In this document: one piece after another, positions 53,748 through 64,000 of the stretch | How the letters are laid out: the number at the start of each line of letters is the position of its first letter | How positions within the stretch are numbered: the stretch's first letter is position 1 | From: Coenobita brevimanus | Lineage: Eukaryota; Arthropoda; Malacostraca; Decapoda; Coenobitidae | Reading direction: 5' to 3' | Length of the DNA stretch: 64,000 bases | Assembly (NCBI GenBank): GCA_032717465.1 | Contig: JAVRFU010000154.1 | Coordinates: 62,001 to 126,000 of the forward strand | The notes under the pieces: generated by a model | Databases searched by the model: none | The model's input: only the letters and a program-made list of their open reading frames with translations | Told to the model about the DNA's origin: nothing | Translations under genes and position numbers: made by a program

Positions 53748-56328
53748 TATGAATGGTAAAGTAGGGAATGTGAAGGTGGATGGAATAGTTGGTGGGTGGG
53801 GTGTGCCTGCTGAGATAGATGAGAATGGCAGTGTGTTAGTGGACATTTGTGCTGGGAGAGGGTTGGTGATAGCCAATACCCTCTTCAGGCACAAGATGAT
53901 CCACAGGTATACATGGCGAGTGATGAGAAGGGTGGGTGGTGAACTGAAAGGAAGGCAATGATTGATTATGTGTGTGTGGATGAAAGGATGCGAAGATGTG
54001 TAATGGATACAAGAACTTATAGAGGTTGGGGGAGTGAACTTTCTGACCACTACTTGGTGGTGGTCAGAATCAAGATCCAAATAAGATGGAGAAATACAAG
54101 GGAAGGACGGGAAGAAGGAGTATTTGTAAGGAGACTGGAGAGGTTAAAAGAAGATGAGAAAAAGGCAGAATATAAGAGAGAAGTGGAGGAACAATTAGGC
54201 AAATACGAATTGGAGCAGATGGGGGACGTGGAAGGTGTGTGCAGGATATTCACAGAAGAAATATGTGCAGCATGTGATGTGGTGTGTGGGATACAGAGAA
54301 GACGGAGGGGGGGTGCAAGGAACATGGTGGTGGAATGAAGAGGTGAGACAGGCTGTGGCACAAAAGAAGAAAGCATACAATGAATGGATGAGAAATAGGA
54401 GCGTGGAAGAACTTGAGAGGCAGAAGAGAGAGTTATATGTAGAAACAAAGAGAGAAGTGAAAAGATAAGTAAGAGAGAGTAAGAGGGGAGTGGATGAGGA
54501 ATTTGGAAGGAATCTGAGTGTAAAGTGGAGGGAGTGTAAAAAAAATCTGGAAAGAGGTGAAGACAGGAAGACAGGATGGAAGTAAAGTTAGCAGGGGAGT
54601 GAAAGATAAAAATGGTAGATTACTAGTGTAGAAGGCAGAAAAAGTGAGCAGATGGAGAGAACATTTTAAAGAATTGTTAAATATAGCGGATGGAAGTAAT
54701 GAGAGTATAAGTGGTTCTGGAATGGCTGCGAGAAGGAGGGAGGTGAGAAGACAGGAAGAAATCAGTAGGATAGAAGTGTGGAACCAATGAAGAAAGTCAA
54801 ATTGGAGAAAGCCCAAGGAATTGATGGAGTGTCTGGTGAAATGCTGAAGCATGGGGTAGAGATAGTAGTAGAATGGATCTCGAAGATGTGCAGATTGACC
54901 TGGGAGGAAGGCAGAGTCCCTGAGGATTGGAAGTCAGGTATAATTATTTCCTTGTACAATGGAAAAGGGGAAAAAGAAGTGTGTGGTAATCATAGGGGCA
55001 TTTGTCTTCTTAGTACAATAGGAAAAGTGTATGGTAGGATACGTACTGACAGAGTTAAAGAAAGAACAGAGGAATTACTTGGAAAAGAACAGGGAGGCTT
55101 TACGAAGTGATGAAGTTGTCTAGATCAGATATTCATTCTTAGATCTTTAGTGGAAAAGTTTCTAGAGAAGGGAAAGAAGTTGTATGCGGCATTCATGGTT
55201 TTGGAGAAAGCATATGACAGGGTGGATAGACAAGGGCTGTGGAAAGTACTGTATTAAGAATATATGGAGTACTGTAGATGGGAAGTTGTTGAATGCTGTG
55301 AAGAGTATGTACGATGGTGCGAAGGCTGCAGAGCGTGTGGATGGTGAACTGAGTGAATTTTTCTCTTTGAAAATTGGGTTAAAACAGGGATGTGTCATGT
55401 CTCCATGGTTGTTCAATCTGTACATGGATGGGGTAATAAAAGAGGTACAAGTTAGGGTAGTGGATGTTGGAGTGGCCCTGGTGAGAGAGGGTAGTGTTTG
55501 GAAACTCCCTGTACTGTTGTTTGCAGATGATACTGTGTTGTTGAGTGAAGACAAAATGGAGCTGCAAGGCTTGATTCATGCGTTTGGGAGAGTGTGTAAG
55601 AAACGGAATCTAAAGGTGAACGTAGGGAAGAGTAAAGTGATGGTCTCTGAGAGAGGTGAAGTCAGTGAATGTACAGCGAGGTTGGATGGTGAGGAATTGG
55701 AAAATGTGAGTACGTTTAAGTACTTGGGTAGTGTGATGAGTAAGGATGGAGGTTTGGAGGGTGAAGTGCTTGAAAGGGTACAGCAGGGAAGAAAGGTTGC
55801 TGGTTCCTTGAAAGCAGTGATAAGAAACAGGGAAGTGAGAATGGACGTGAAAAAGTTACTACATGACAGTATTGTGATACCACTCTAACGAATGGAAGTG
55901 AAGCTTGGACGTTGTTGGAAGGACACAAGTCAAGAGTGAAAGCAGTGGAAATGAGTTATTTAAGAGGAGCCTGTGGAGTCACATGGAGAGACAGGCTGGC
56001 AAATGAGGATATAAAGGAGCGTTGTGGTGTGGATGTGGATGTGATAGGAAGCATTAGGAGGAACACACTGAGGTGGTTTGGGCATGTGGAGAGGATGGAG
56101 GTGAAAGCCTGAAGAAAAGAGTGTATGTGAGTAAGGTGGAGGGGGGTAGAGGGAGGGGAAGCCCGAGGATGAGATGGAGGGATGGGGTAGAGAGGTATAT
56201 GAGAGAGGGGGGTGTAAGTTGGGAGAAGGGCAGTGAAATGGCGGGGGACAGGGCGACGTGGAGGCAATTTGTTTGTGGCCACCCAGAACGGGATTGAGGC
56301 GTCTGGCAATAGATAGATTCATAGATAG
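53748..56328 (+). pseudogene. LINE-A copy, starting inside the endonuclease
   Basis: Begins MNGKVGNVKVDGIVGGWGVP, then SELSDHYLVVVRIKI (SDH). RT onset KLEKAQGIDGVSGEML, SLYNGKGEKEVCGNHRGI, a broken motif A, LKQGCVMSPWLFNLYMDGVI, LFADDTVLLSE (intact), and the C-terminal end (TLRWFGHVERM, GHPERD). Many frame breaks, for example near 53950, 54310, 54465, 54775, 55110, 55880 and 56100. The tail CTGGCAATAGATAGATTCATAGATAGATA lies at 56307-56328. Confidence 0.85.
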
Positions 56329-56812
56329 ATATACGAGAAACCGATGATATGACCTGGTAACTTAGGGACTATTTTCATTATACAATCTCGAAAATCCAAT
56401 GATAAGACATTCAGTCTGGGGCGAGGTGGGAGGATTCTAACTCAGTCATCCCAGCAAACGCAGTCACCGCCATTTTCTCTCAACCTCGGAGAGAATAAGC
56501 AGAACTGCTGAGCTGCAGCGTTGCCAGACATGTGATAATTATCACAATATGCGATATTTGGCACACTTTGCGATATGAGATAGCATGCATGCAATAATGT
56601 GGTAACTCTCATAATTTCATAATCTGAAAAATAAATCAGGGATTGCAAAATTAACAAGTCAACTGTAACACTAGTACAACTGAAGGATTTAGTAACTTAC
56701 GATAACCAGTATTATAATCTGGAAGGTACTTAACAGTTAAACAAATTCAGTAATGTTAATTAATCACTCCACATATAAATATATTAATTCCACAGTAATT
56801 ACCAATTTATAT
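56329..56812. other. Non-coding sequence left of the palindromic repeat
   Basis: AT-rich with repeated words such as TGATAATTATCACA and GCGATA. No gene recognised. Possibly host sequence or an old MITE. Confidence 0.5.
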
Positions 56813-57002
56813 GAAGAAATGCCTTTGTTTATGAGTGAGATAATTTTGATCAAAAAGTGATAATTTTAACATGCCGGGTATGATAATATGGGTATGGGAA
56901 TCTAACAACACTGCTCAGCAGGAGACTGTCAGATTCCCTCTTCCAACACAACATTACCACTGATAGATGAGTGTTATGCATGTTTTATATGTTTAATTAA
57001 TG
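56813..57002. repeat. Left arm of a palindromic repeat
   Basis: GAAGAAATGCCTTTG...GTTTAATTAATG is the reverse complement of 59081-59270 with roughly 90% identity by eye over 190 bases. LINE-B lies exactly between the arms. Confidence 0.85.
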
Positions 57003-59080
57003 CCGTGAAGATATTCACAGAAGAGATAGGCGCAGCGTGTGAGGTATGTGGAGTGTGGAGGAGATGCAAGGGTGTGGAAGGGACAGCATGGTGGAATGAT
57101 GAGGTGAAACGAGCTGTGGAACAAAAGAAGAAGGCATATAGTGAATGGTCAGCGAGTAGAGGTAGGGGAGAAGATGAGAGAGAGAAGAGAGAGGTATATG
57201 TGAGCAGGAGAAGGGGGGTTAAGAGACTGGTGAAGGAGAGTAAGAAGAAAGTGGATGAAGAGTTTGGGAGGAATCTGAGTGTGAAATGAAGGGAGAGTAA
57301 GAAATTGTTTTGGAAGGAGGTAAAGAAAGTAAGCCAGTGTGAAAGGGGAAATAGTAGGGGAGTGAAAGACAGGAATAATAGATTGTTGGTGGAGAAGAGA
57401 GAGAAATTGAGGAGACGGAAGGAGCACTTTGAGGATTTGTTGAATGTAGAGAATGAGAGCAGTGTGAGTATAAGTGGTTGGGGAATGGCTGGGAGAAAAA
57501 GAGATGAGAGGAGGGAGGAAGAGATCAGTAGGGCAGAAGTAGTGGAAGCAATGAAGAAGAGTAAGTTGGGGAAGGCCCCAGGAATTGATGGAGTGTGTGG
57601 TGAAATGCTTAGGTATGGGGGTGAGATTATTGTGGAGTGGATATGGAAGTTGTGTAGATTGGCTTGGGAAGAAAGAAGGGTTCCAGAGGACTGGAAATCA
57701 GGTATAAATGTTCCTCTGTACAAAGGAAAAGGGGAGAGAGAAGTATGTGGTAACCATAGGGGTATTTGCCTTCTTAGTGTGACTGGTAAAATATATGATA
57801 CGATACTCATTGATAGTGTTAGGCATATGACAGAGGAGCTAGTTGGAGAAGAACAAGGGGGATTTAGGAAGGGAAATGGGTGTGTAGATCAGATATTTGT
57901 TCTAAGATGTTTAGTGGAGAAGTATCTAGAGAAGGGAAAGAAAGTGTATGCTGCCTTCATGGACTTGGAGAAAGCTTATGACTGAAGAGATAGGCAAGGT
58001 ATGTGGAAGGTATTAAGAATATATGGAGTGGAGGGGAAATTGTTGAGTGCTGTGAAGAGTATGTACGAGGGAGCTAGGGCTACGGTGCGAGTGGATGATG
58101 AGCTGAGTGAGTTCTTTAATCTCAATGTGGGACTGAAACAGAGTTGTGTGATGTCTCCATGGCTGTTTAATATATACATGGCTGGGGTTGTAAAGGAGGT
58201 GCAAGGTAGGGCAGTGGATGTGGGGGTGGCTCTAATGAATGAGGGTGAGATTTGGAAGATTCAGGTGTTGCTGTTTTCTGATGATACAGTATGTTGAGTG
58301 AGCATGAATGGGAGTTGCAAGATTTGGTGAATGAATTTGGGACAGTGTGTAGGAGGAGGAATCGGAAAGTTAATGTAAACGAAAGTAAAGTTATGGTGTT
58401 TGAGAGGAATGAAGTCACAGAGTGTGCAGTGAGGTTGGATGGTGAGGATATGGAGAATGTGAGTGCATTCAAGTACTTGGGTAGTGTGATGAGTAAGGAT
58501 GGAACTTTGGGGGATGAAGTGCGTGAAAGGGTACAGCAGGGAAGGAAGGTTGTTGGTACACTGAAAGCAGTGATGAGAAATAGGGAGGTGAGTATGGAAG
58601 TTAAAAGGTCACTGCATGATAGTATTGTGATCCCTACCCTGACGTATGGAAGCGAGGCGTGGACCTTGCAAAAGGGGAACAAGTCAAGAGTGAGAGCAGT
58701 GGAAATATGTTACTTGAGAGGAGTATGTGGAGTGACGTGGAGGGACAGGTTGACGAATGAAGAAGTGAAAGAACGTTCTGGGGTGGATGTGGATGTGGTT
58801 GAGAAGATTAGGAGAAATAACCTGAGGTGGTTTGAACATGTGAAGAGAATGGAGAATGAACGACTGACTAAGAGGGTGTATGTAGGTGAGGTTGAGGGAG
58901 GGAGATTGAGAGGTAGACTGAGGATGAGGTGGAGAGATGGAGTTGACAGGTATATGAGGGAGGGGAGGGTGAGTTGGGGGGAGGGTAGTCAAATGGTGGG
59001 TGACAGAGCGACTTGGAGGCGTTTTGTCTGCAGCCACCCTTTGCAGGAGTATGTCGTCGGGGTACAGATAGATAGATAGA
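57003..59080 (+). pseudogene. LINE-B copy 2, 5'-truncated
   Basis: Starts KIFTEEIGAACEVCG in the endonuclease-RT linker. RT: KLGKAPGIDGVCGEML, NVPLYKGKGEREVCGNHRGI, AFMDLEKAYD then TGA 57983-57985, LKQSCVMSPWLFNIYMAGVV, LLFSDDTV (FSDD, Asp pair kept) followed by a frame break near 58292, NERKVNVNESKVM region, TYGSEAWTLQKG, NLRWFEHVKRM, LRGRLRMRWRDGVDRYM. An extra stop lies near 57290. Ends GGGTACAGATAGATAGATAGA. Confidence 0.85.
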
Positions 59081-59270
59081 CATTAATTAAACATATGAAA
59101 CATGTATAACACTTATCTACAGGTGGTAATGTTGTGCTGGAAGAGGGAAGCTAGCAGTCTCCTGCTGAGCAGTGTTGCCAGATTCCCAAACCCATATTAT
59201 CGTACCCGGCACGTTAAAATTATCACTTTCTGATCAAAATTATCTCACTCATAAACAAAGGCATTTCTTC
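59081..59270. repeat. Right arm of the palindromic repeat
   Basis: CATTAATTAAACATATG...CATTTCTTC, reverse complement of 56813-57002. Contains CAGTGTTGCCAGATTCCC, a type of word seen at MITE ends. It abuts the LINE-P fragment. Confidence 0.85.
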
Positions 59271-60130
59271 ACATCTGTTCCAAAATCTTTATGCCTCTAT
59301 AATATCCTCTTTCCAGATCATCACCATTCCCCTTGTACATCATCATCAACAATGAATCCTGTGTTACCCCATGAGGAGCGTAAAAGCCCGGGGCTAGGCA
59401 AGATGGACCTGACATTTAAGATGAAAGTCAGCAGCCTCACTCATCCCTGAGTGGCATTACTTGAGCAATAAACCCCAACCACCCATCTGATACAAACCTG
59501 CACTGCCTCAATCCAAATGGAGTGCCTTAATTACCCACTAAATCACCAGCTGCCATAATATGGTTATATGATTACCACCCAGCATAGTAAATGGCTTCCT
59601 GGTGTACAGAAAACCATTTGGCTTGTCACACTTCTCTTGTCCACATATACAGTTATACTATTCAGCCAATTATCTGGGAAAACACACTCATAAATAATCA
59701 TATTTATAAAACCTGTAACTATCTTCACTCCTATATCTCATGAGGCCTTCTCCATTTCACCAGTCAACCCAGACACAGTTGCTGCCTTCCCCACCTGCAT
59801 CCCTCCTATTGCCCTGCTCACAGTAGCAGCATCAAGCAAGGCCAACAGCCAAATGCTGGCTCTGCTGGCTCCAAACCTTCCCTGTCCCAAACTCATCATT
59901 CAACAACCAGTTGTAATGCTCTCTCCAGGCATCTTGAATACCCTCACTGCCAACCACTACCTTTCCTTCAACATTCTTCACACACTGATATCCCAATATT
60001 CCCTCTTCATCTGATTTGCCACCTTAAGTATCATAGTCTTCCTCTGCACATTATTAAGGTTGTCAAGTAAATGTCTCTGAGACTCAGATTTTGCCCTGAA
60101 AACCTCTTATCTAGCCCTATGCTTGGCACT
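59271..60130 (-). pseudogene. LINE-P fragment split by a SINE
   Basis: Matches LINE-P (26770-27157): the plus strand carries CCTCTATAATATCCTCTTTCC, ATCTGGGAAAACACACTC, GTCAACCCAGACACAGTTGC and TCAACAACCAGTTGTAATGC. It extends beyond the LINE-P copy's 5' truncation toward the endonuclease (59960-60130). SINE-T occupies 59352-59632. Many small lesions. Confidence 0.75.
59352..59632 (-). mobile_element. tRNA-derived SINE (SINE-T), copy 2
   Basis: Minus strand head CAGCTGGTGATTTAGTGGGT (A-box-like) and GGTTTGTATC (B-box-like, about 59489-59498), with the same body as the 20015 copy (TGCCACTCAGGGATGAG, AGCCCCGGGC, CTCATGGGGTAACA) and the same GTGACAAGCCAAATGG / GGGTGGTAATCATATAACC module upstream. 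Inserted in LINE-P. Confidence 0.65.
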
Positions 60131-60169
60131 AAACTGTGAAACTATTTTTGAACAAGTCAGCCAAACAGC

Positions 60170-60790
60170 ATAATTTGTATGAAAGTATAGTTCACAAGAA
60201 ATGAGCTGACAATTATCTTACCTAACTTCTTATACCAAGACGTAGACTCGTCACATACCGAACAAACCACATTTTCTGGCCCTGACTCTGTTAGTTAATA
60301 ACGAGCATCAGTCACAAAGCCCTTTTCACACTCGCTGCAATTAATGTGAAAACTTGAATTTCACTACCCTCTCATCATTAGCATTTTTAGTTTTTTAATC
60401 ACTGTCCAACAAAGACACTACCCACATCATGTAACACCTAACACATTTTATCTGACTGTCCAAATGTTACCCTTGTTGGCATTAACTCCCACACCACACA
60501 ATAAACTTAGTTCGGAACCGCACACTCAGTTATTATATGAAATGAAGGGCAAGGAAATAAATAAATAAATGCTTCTCGACACAACAACAGTTAACACAAC
60601 AGCTTAGGCAGGCAGCAGCTGGTATGGGATGTGGGTCATGTGGGTTGGCTTAGGTTAAAGAACTCTACCAGCGACCAACAAAAGTACAACACAGGAGTTG
60701 TAAACAAATGAACCTACGTGGAAATCCACTAGCTAAATGCACCCACTTCCCACTCTGTTTCTCCAGTGCAACTGAGAGATATTAACATGC
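60170..60790 (-). repeat. Unknown exon-like repeat R, copy 1
   Basis: Diverged inverted homologue of 63370-63985. On the minus strand an upstream part (CAGTTGCACTGGAGAAACAG ... CCCACATGACCCACATCCCA) precedes a putative coding part with WCGS, CVRC and CSECEKGFVTDARY...ENVVCSVCDESTSWYKKLG, i.e. paired CxxC motifs. A GTAAGAT splice-donor-like site follows directly. Frames are broken. It could be a decayed 5' exon of a zinc-binding gene or the start of an unrecognised TE. Confidence 0.5.
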
Positions 60791-61196
60791 TGGTCAATAA
60801 TTAACAGAAAAATTAAATGTTTGTGTTATTGCACGATGGTTACTTCTCTCTGCCCGAAATTGGGCCTCTGCTGTTGTTCGAGGTGTTGTTCTGGCTCTCT
60901 GGAATGGACCTACATCTTTAGGTGGGAAAACAGATCTGGATGATGACGATGATAACAATGTTGAATTGTAAATAACATTCAATAAAGTTTGTTTTATTTA
61001 ACCTGGCCTCCCCATCACCCCTTACAGCCAGCCCAGTCCACAGGCAAAGACAGACAGAGAAAAAGGGCATAATATACCACATTAAAACCACCACCATCAT
61101 CATCATCACCCCACCTCTATTCACACAAGCGTGCACGCACACATACATACATACACATTATGAAGGGAGAACGACAGAATAAAAAACAACGTAAAA
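60791..61196. other. Non-coding sequence
   Basis: No gene recognised. AATAAA at about 60980 and short simple repeats (CATCATCATCATCA near 61095, ACATACATACATACACA near 61141). Confidence 0.5.
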
Positions 61197-61450
61197 TGAT
61201 TGAATGTGGCATATGCTAACATAAATGGCTTAACCTCAGCAATGCTGGAAATCAACAATTTCTTGACGGTAAATGAGCCCGATATTATGTGCTTCGTAGA
61301 GACCAAGCTAAGAAAGGATATTGATATCCATCTGGGAGATGGTAAATACAACTACAGAGAAGAGACTGAAAAGAAAAAACAGGAGGAGTGATCATAGCAG
61401 TGAAGAACAGCATAAATGTGGATAAAGATGAACTGGGAAAGGGCAGGGCT
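61197..61450 (+). pseudogene. LINE-E endonuclease N-part
   Basis: Plus strand encodes NVAYANINGLTSAMLEINNF, PDIMCFVETKLRKDI (catalytic Glu in ETK), then after a frameshift GGVIIAVKNSINVDKDELGK. This is the start of an AP-type endonuclease of a Jockey/CR1-like LINE distinct from LINE-A, -B and -C. It is interrupted at 61451 and resumes at 62073. Confidence 0.75.
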
Positions 61451-62072
61451 ATCTATCTATCTATCTATTGCCAGACGCCTCAATCCCGTTTGGGGTGGCC
61501 ACAAACAAATCGCCTCCAAGTCGCCCTGTCCCCCGCCATTTCACTGCCCTTCTCCCAACTCACACCCGCCTCTCTCATATACCTCTCCACCCCATCTCTC
61601 CATCTCATCCTCGGCCTCCCCCTCCCTCTTTCCCCCTCCACCTCACTCACTACACTCTCTTCATCAGTCTTTCACCCTCCATCCTCTCCACATGGCCAAA
61701 CCACCTCAGTGTGTTCCTCATAACGCTTCCTATCACATCCACATCAACACCACAACGCTCCTTTATATCCTCATTCGTCAGCCTGTCTCTCCAAGTGACT
61801 CCACAGGCTCCTCTTAAATAACTCATTTCCACTGCTCTCACTCTTGACTTGTGTCCTTCCAACAACATCCAAGCTTCACTTCCGTACGTTAGAGTTGGTA
61901 TCACAATACTGTCATGTAGTAACTTTTTCACTTCCATGCTCACTTCCCTGTTTCTTATCACTGCTTTCAAAGAACCAGCAACCTTTCTTCCCTGCTGTAC
62001 CCTTTCAAGCACTTCACCCTCCAAACCTCCATCCTTACTCATCACACTACCCAAGTACTTAAACGTACTCAC
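61451..62072 (-). pseudogene. LINE-A 3' fragment inserted in LINE-E
   Basis: Starts on the plus strand with (ATCT)n then ATTGCCAGACGCCTCAATCC, the reversed LINE-A tail. The minus strand encodes VSTFKYLGSVMSKDGGLEGE, VIPTLTYGSEAWMLLEG, NTLRWFGHVERM, GRGRPRMRWRDGVERYM. A stop lies near 61650. It is strongly 5'-truncated, beginning at GTGAGTACGTTTAAG. Confidence 0.85.
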
Positions 62073-63310
62073 ATGAAGAGGTAAATATGAAATTAAAAAC
62101 TGGATATTCACCCTCAGACAAGGCTATGGAATGAGGGTGAATACCAGATGTTGTCAGAAATGGTTAGACACCTGCAGAAAGTGATTGGGAAAAGCAAAAT
62201 ATAGTCCTGGTGGGTGACTTTAATTGTAAAGAGGTGAACTAGAAGGAGTGGGAATCAGGTGGTAGTTCGGATTCGTGGGGAGGAATATTATTAAACATAT
62301 CAATGAATGATGTAAAACACCCAGTGGCTCAAAGAATAAACTACATTTAGAACTGATGACACACCAGCAAGACTAGATTTACTACTAACCAAAGAACCTG
62401 ACACAATGGAATCTCTGAAATATCTGTGTCCTATTGGAAAAGTGATCATGTGGTCATTGAGTTCCAGATGATAAAAGGGAACGTGGTGCCAAGAGATGAG
62501 CTTAGGCAGGGAAGATACAACTTTGGTAAAGCAAACTTTACAGGACTGAGAAAAGTTTTTAAAAATGCAGATTGGAGAAAATTCAGAGAAACAAGAGAGA
62601 TGCAGAGGAAGTGGGATATCTTTCTTGACCTCTATAATTAGGGAGTGGAAAAATATGTGCCATGAGTAAGGGGGAAGAAAACAGGAAAAAGGATTGCTTT
62701 AACAGAAGGTGTATGAAAGGAAAAAAAAAAAGGGAGGGACATGGCATGGAACTGGAGAAAGAGAGGTAATATTAGAACAAAGGAAGAATATAGAAGAACT
62801 AGAAATGAATAATCAAGAATATGTAGGGTGGAAGAACGGAACTATGAAAAAGGTATACTTGACAAATGTAAGCAAGAACCCAAGTTGTATTATGTGTTTG
62901 TTAATGGCAAACTGAAACAAAAGGAAGGAATCAACAAACTGAAAGTAGAAGGAAAGGTCTATAAAGATGCGGCAATGCAAGTTTAAATGATGAACAAAAG
63001 TTTCAAATAGGTTTTCGCTTAAGAAAGTGATTTCATGGAGGGGGAGGGAGTGACTAGAACTGTTGTGATAAAAGATGGAAAACTGGAAGTGAAGGAAGTG
63101 TATAAATTACTGGAAATTCAAGATGTAAGGAAAACCCCAGGGCTGGGCAGAATCACTAACTGGGTACTGAAGGGATGCAGAGAACAACTGGCACATAAAA
63201 TTCACGGTTAAATTATGTGTTCTCTGGAAGAAGTACCAAGAGAATGGAAGAGGGCCAATGTGCTATGGCAGAATCACAATTTAAGACAAAACGAAACAAC
63301 GATCTTACAA
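62073..63310 (+). pseudogene. LINE-E endonuclease C-part and RT onset
   Basis: Decayed frames show IVLVGDFNCKEV (Asp-Phe-Asn), WESGG, GGILLNISMNDV, DDTPARLDLLLTKEPDTMES, PIGKSDHVVIEFQMIKG (SDH), the linker YNFGKANFTGLRKVFKNADW, and the RT onset VKEVYKLLEIQDVRKTPG, WVLKGCREQLAHKIH, SLEEVPREWKRANV. It ends near 63300 before RT motif A. Many stops. Similar to CR1/Jockey-group LINEs of arthropods. Confidence 0.75.
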
Positions 63311-63369
63311 TAACAAAGGCATATAATTTCTCCCATAATTACTTAATAGCACGGTAATACCGAACCACT

Positions 63370-63985
63370 CAATTGCACGAGAGAAACTGTGGGAAATGGG
63401 TGCGTTAAGGTATTGTATTTCAAGATACAACTCGTGTGTTATGCTTTTGTTGGTCACTGATTGGCTTCCTCGACACGATCCAACCCACGTGACCCAAGTC
63501 CCATATCACCTGCCACAGCCTGCCTCAGTGTTGTGCAGACAGTCGCTGTCATGAGAACTTTATTTGCTTTATTCCTTGTGCCTCATTTCCTCTCAGAACT
63601 CTGAGCACATAGTTTCAAAGTAACTTTAGTTATGCCTAAACACCATGAAAGTGCTATGAACATAAGAAAAGCATTTATTCAAAATGAAACTAAAATTGTT
63701 GGACAAAGTGGCATGTGGTGTGGCAGCTTAAATGCAAATGATCAGACAGATATGACTCAGGTGTGTTTACGATGTGGATAGTTCTCTTTGTTGGAAAAAA
63801 AAAGTTAATGATGAAGGAGCAGTAAAATTCAGGTTTTCACCTTTAGTGCAGCATGTAAAAAGAAAAAGGGGGGGAGGGGGCTTTGTGCCCAATGTTTGTG
63901 ATGGTCTTTGGTCGAGATAATTCGGATCTTACGATATGTGAAGACACTAATGTGTTGACATACAGAGTTAGGTAAAATAATTTTG
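63370..63985 (+). repeat. Unknown exon-like repeat R, copy 2
   Basis: Inverted homologue of 60170-60790. The upstream part (CAATTGCACGAGAGAAACTG ... CCCACGTGACCCAAGTCCCA) matches. An ATG at 63632 opens MPKHHESAMNIRKAFIQNET, then MWCGSLNAN and VCLRCG before a TAG. Later blocks match copy 1 up to GAGTTAGGTAAAATAATTTTG, where a GT donor-like site is conserved. Broken by stops and small indels. Confidence 0.5.
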
Positions 63986-64000
63986 TGAGCTCAGTTCCTT

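Noticed and set aside
53735..53760. LINE-A preferring to insert into GATA tails of earlier copies
   Set aside because: At 39706 the apparent tail-adjacent start is the same LINE-A resuming after a SINE insertion, and at 53748 the join is a duplication breakpoint. Only 23477 remains, which is too little for a targeting claim.
1..64000. CRISPR arrays, rRNA genes, bacterial operons
   Set aside because: No spaced direct repeats, rRNA signatures or operon structure. All signals fit animal repeat DNA.

Overview
This window is repeat-dense animal DNA. I could not support a single intact host gene. Almost every coding signal belongs to a transposable element (TE): LTR retrotransposons, several non-LTR (LINE) families, SINE-like units, and DNA transposons of the pogo/Tigger, piggyBac and an unassigned type. 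The mixture (Jockey-type LINEs, single-ORF LINEs ending in GATA repeats, a Tigger-type transposase, a Gmr1-type LTR element, short TTAGG-like arrays) suggests an arthropod, most likely a decapod crustacean. That assignment is inference.

Layout. 1-2370: left-truncated Ty3/gypsy element on the minus strand. 2373-5446: Jockey LINE piece, SINE-like unit and a LINE-B relative. 5447-7492: decayed LINE and a MITE-like repeat. 7493-13960: nearly intact Gmr1-type LTR retrotransposon (integrase before RT) with near-identical LTRs. 14131-16775: second copy of the 2373-4945 block, ended by a piggyBac remnant (16776-18540). 18541-20400: non-coding, with a tRNA-derived SINE. 20418-27780: LINE-A copy followed by a LINE-B copy that is split by an inverted LINE with a PHD-like zinc finger. 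28119-37239: LINE-C on the minus strand, split by a 5.9 kb DNA transposon here called element X. 38303-43031: LINE-A with an inverted 5' part, interrupted by a SINE-like unit and an intact pogo element. 43032-43789: minisatellite and hairpin repeat. 43790-53747: second copy of 29740-39706. 53748-56328: LINE-A. 56813-59270: a palindromic repeat with LINE-B at its exact centre. 59271-64000: LINE and SINE pieces, an EN-type LINE, and two diverged inverted copies of an unknown exon-like repeat.

The most interesting object is element X (29740-35629 and 43790-49676). It encodes a protein of about 1,570 codons, interrupted by shared defects. In order it shows two Cys/His zinc motifs, a candidate D-D-E transposase core, an XPG/FEN1-like PIN nuclease with all seven acidic positions recognisable, and a C-terminal CXC-type cysteine cluster. 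Copy 1 sits in LINE-C with a target-site duplication. Copy 2 has no target-site duplication on its left side but carries copy 1's right flank, so it arose by duplication and not by transposition. Nested insertions give relative ages: LINE-C before element X; LINE-A before the SINE-like unit and pogo; LINE-B before the PHD-finger LINE.

LINE letters (A, B, C, D, E, P, J) are local labels. Clade names are given only where motifs support them. Positions were read by eye, and repeat edges may be off by a few bases.
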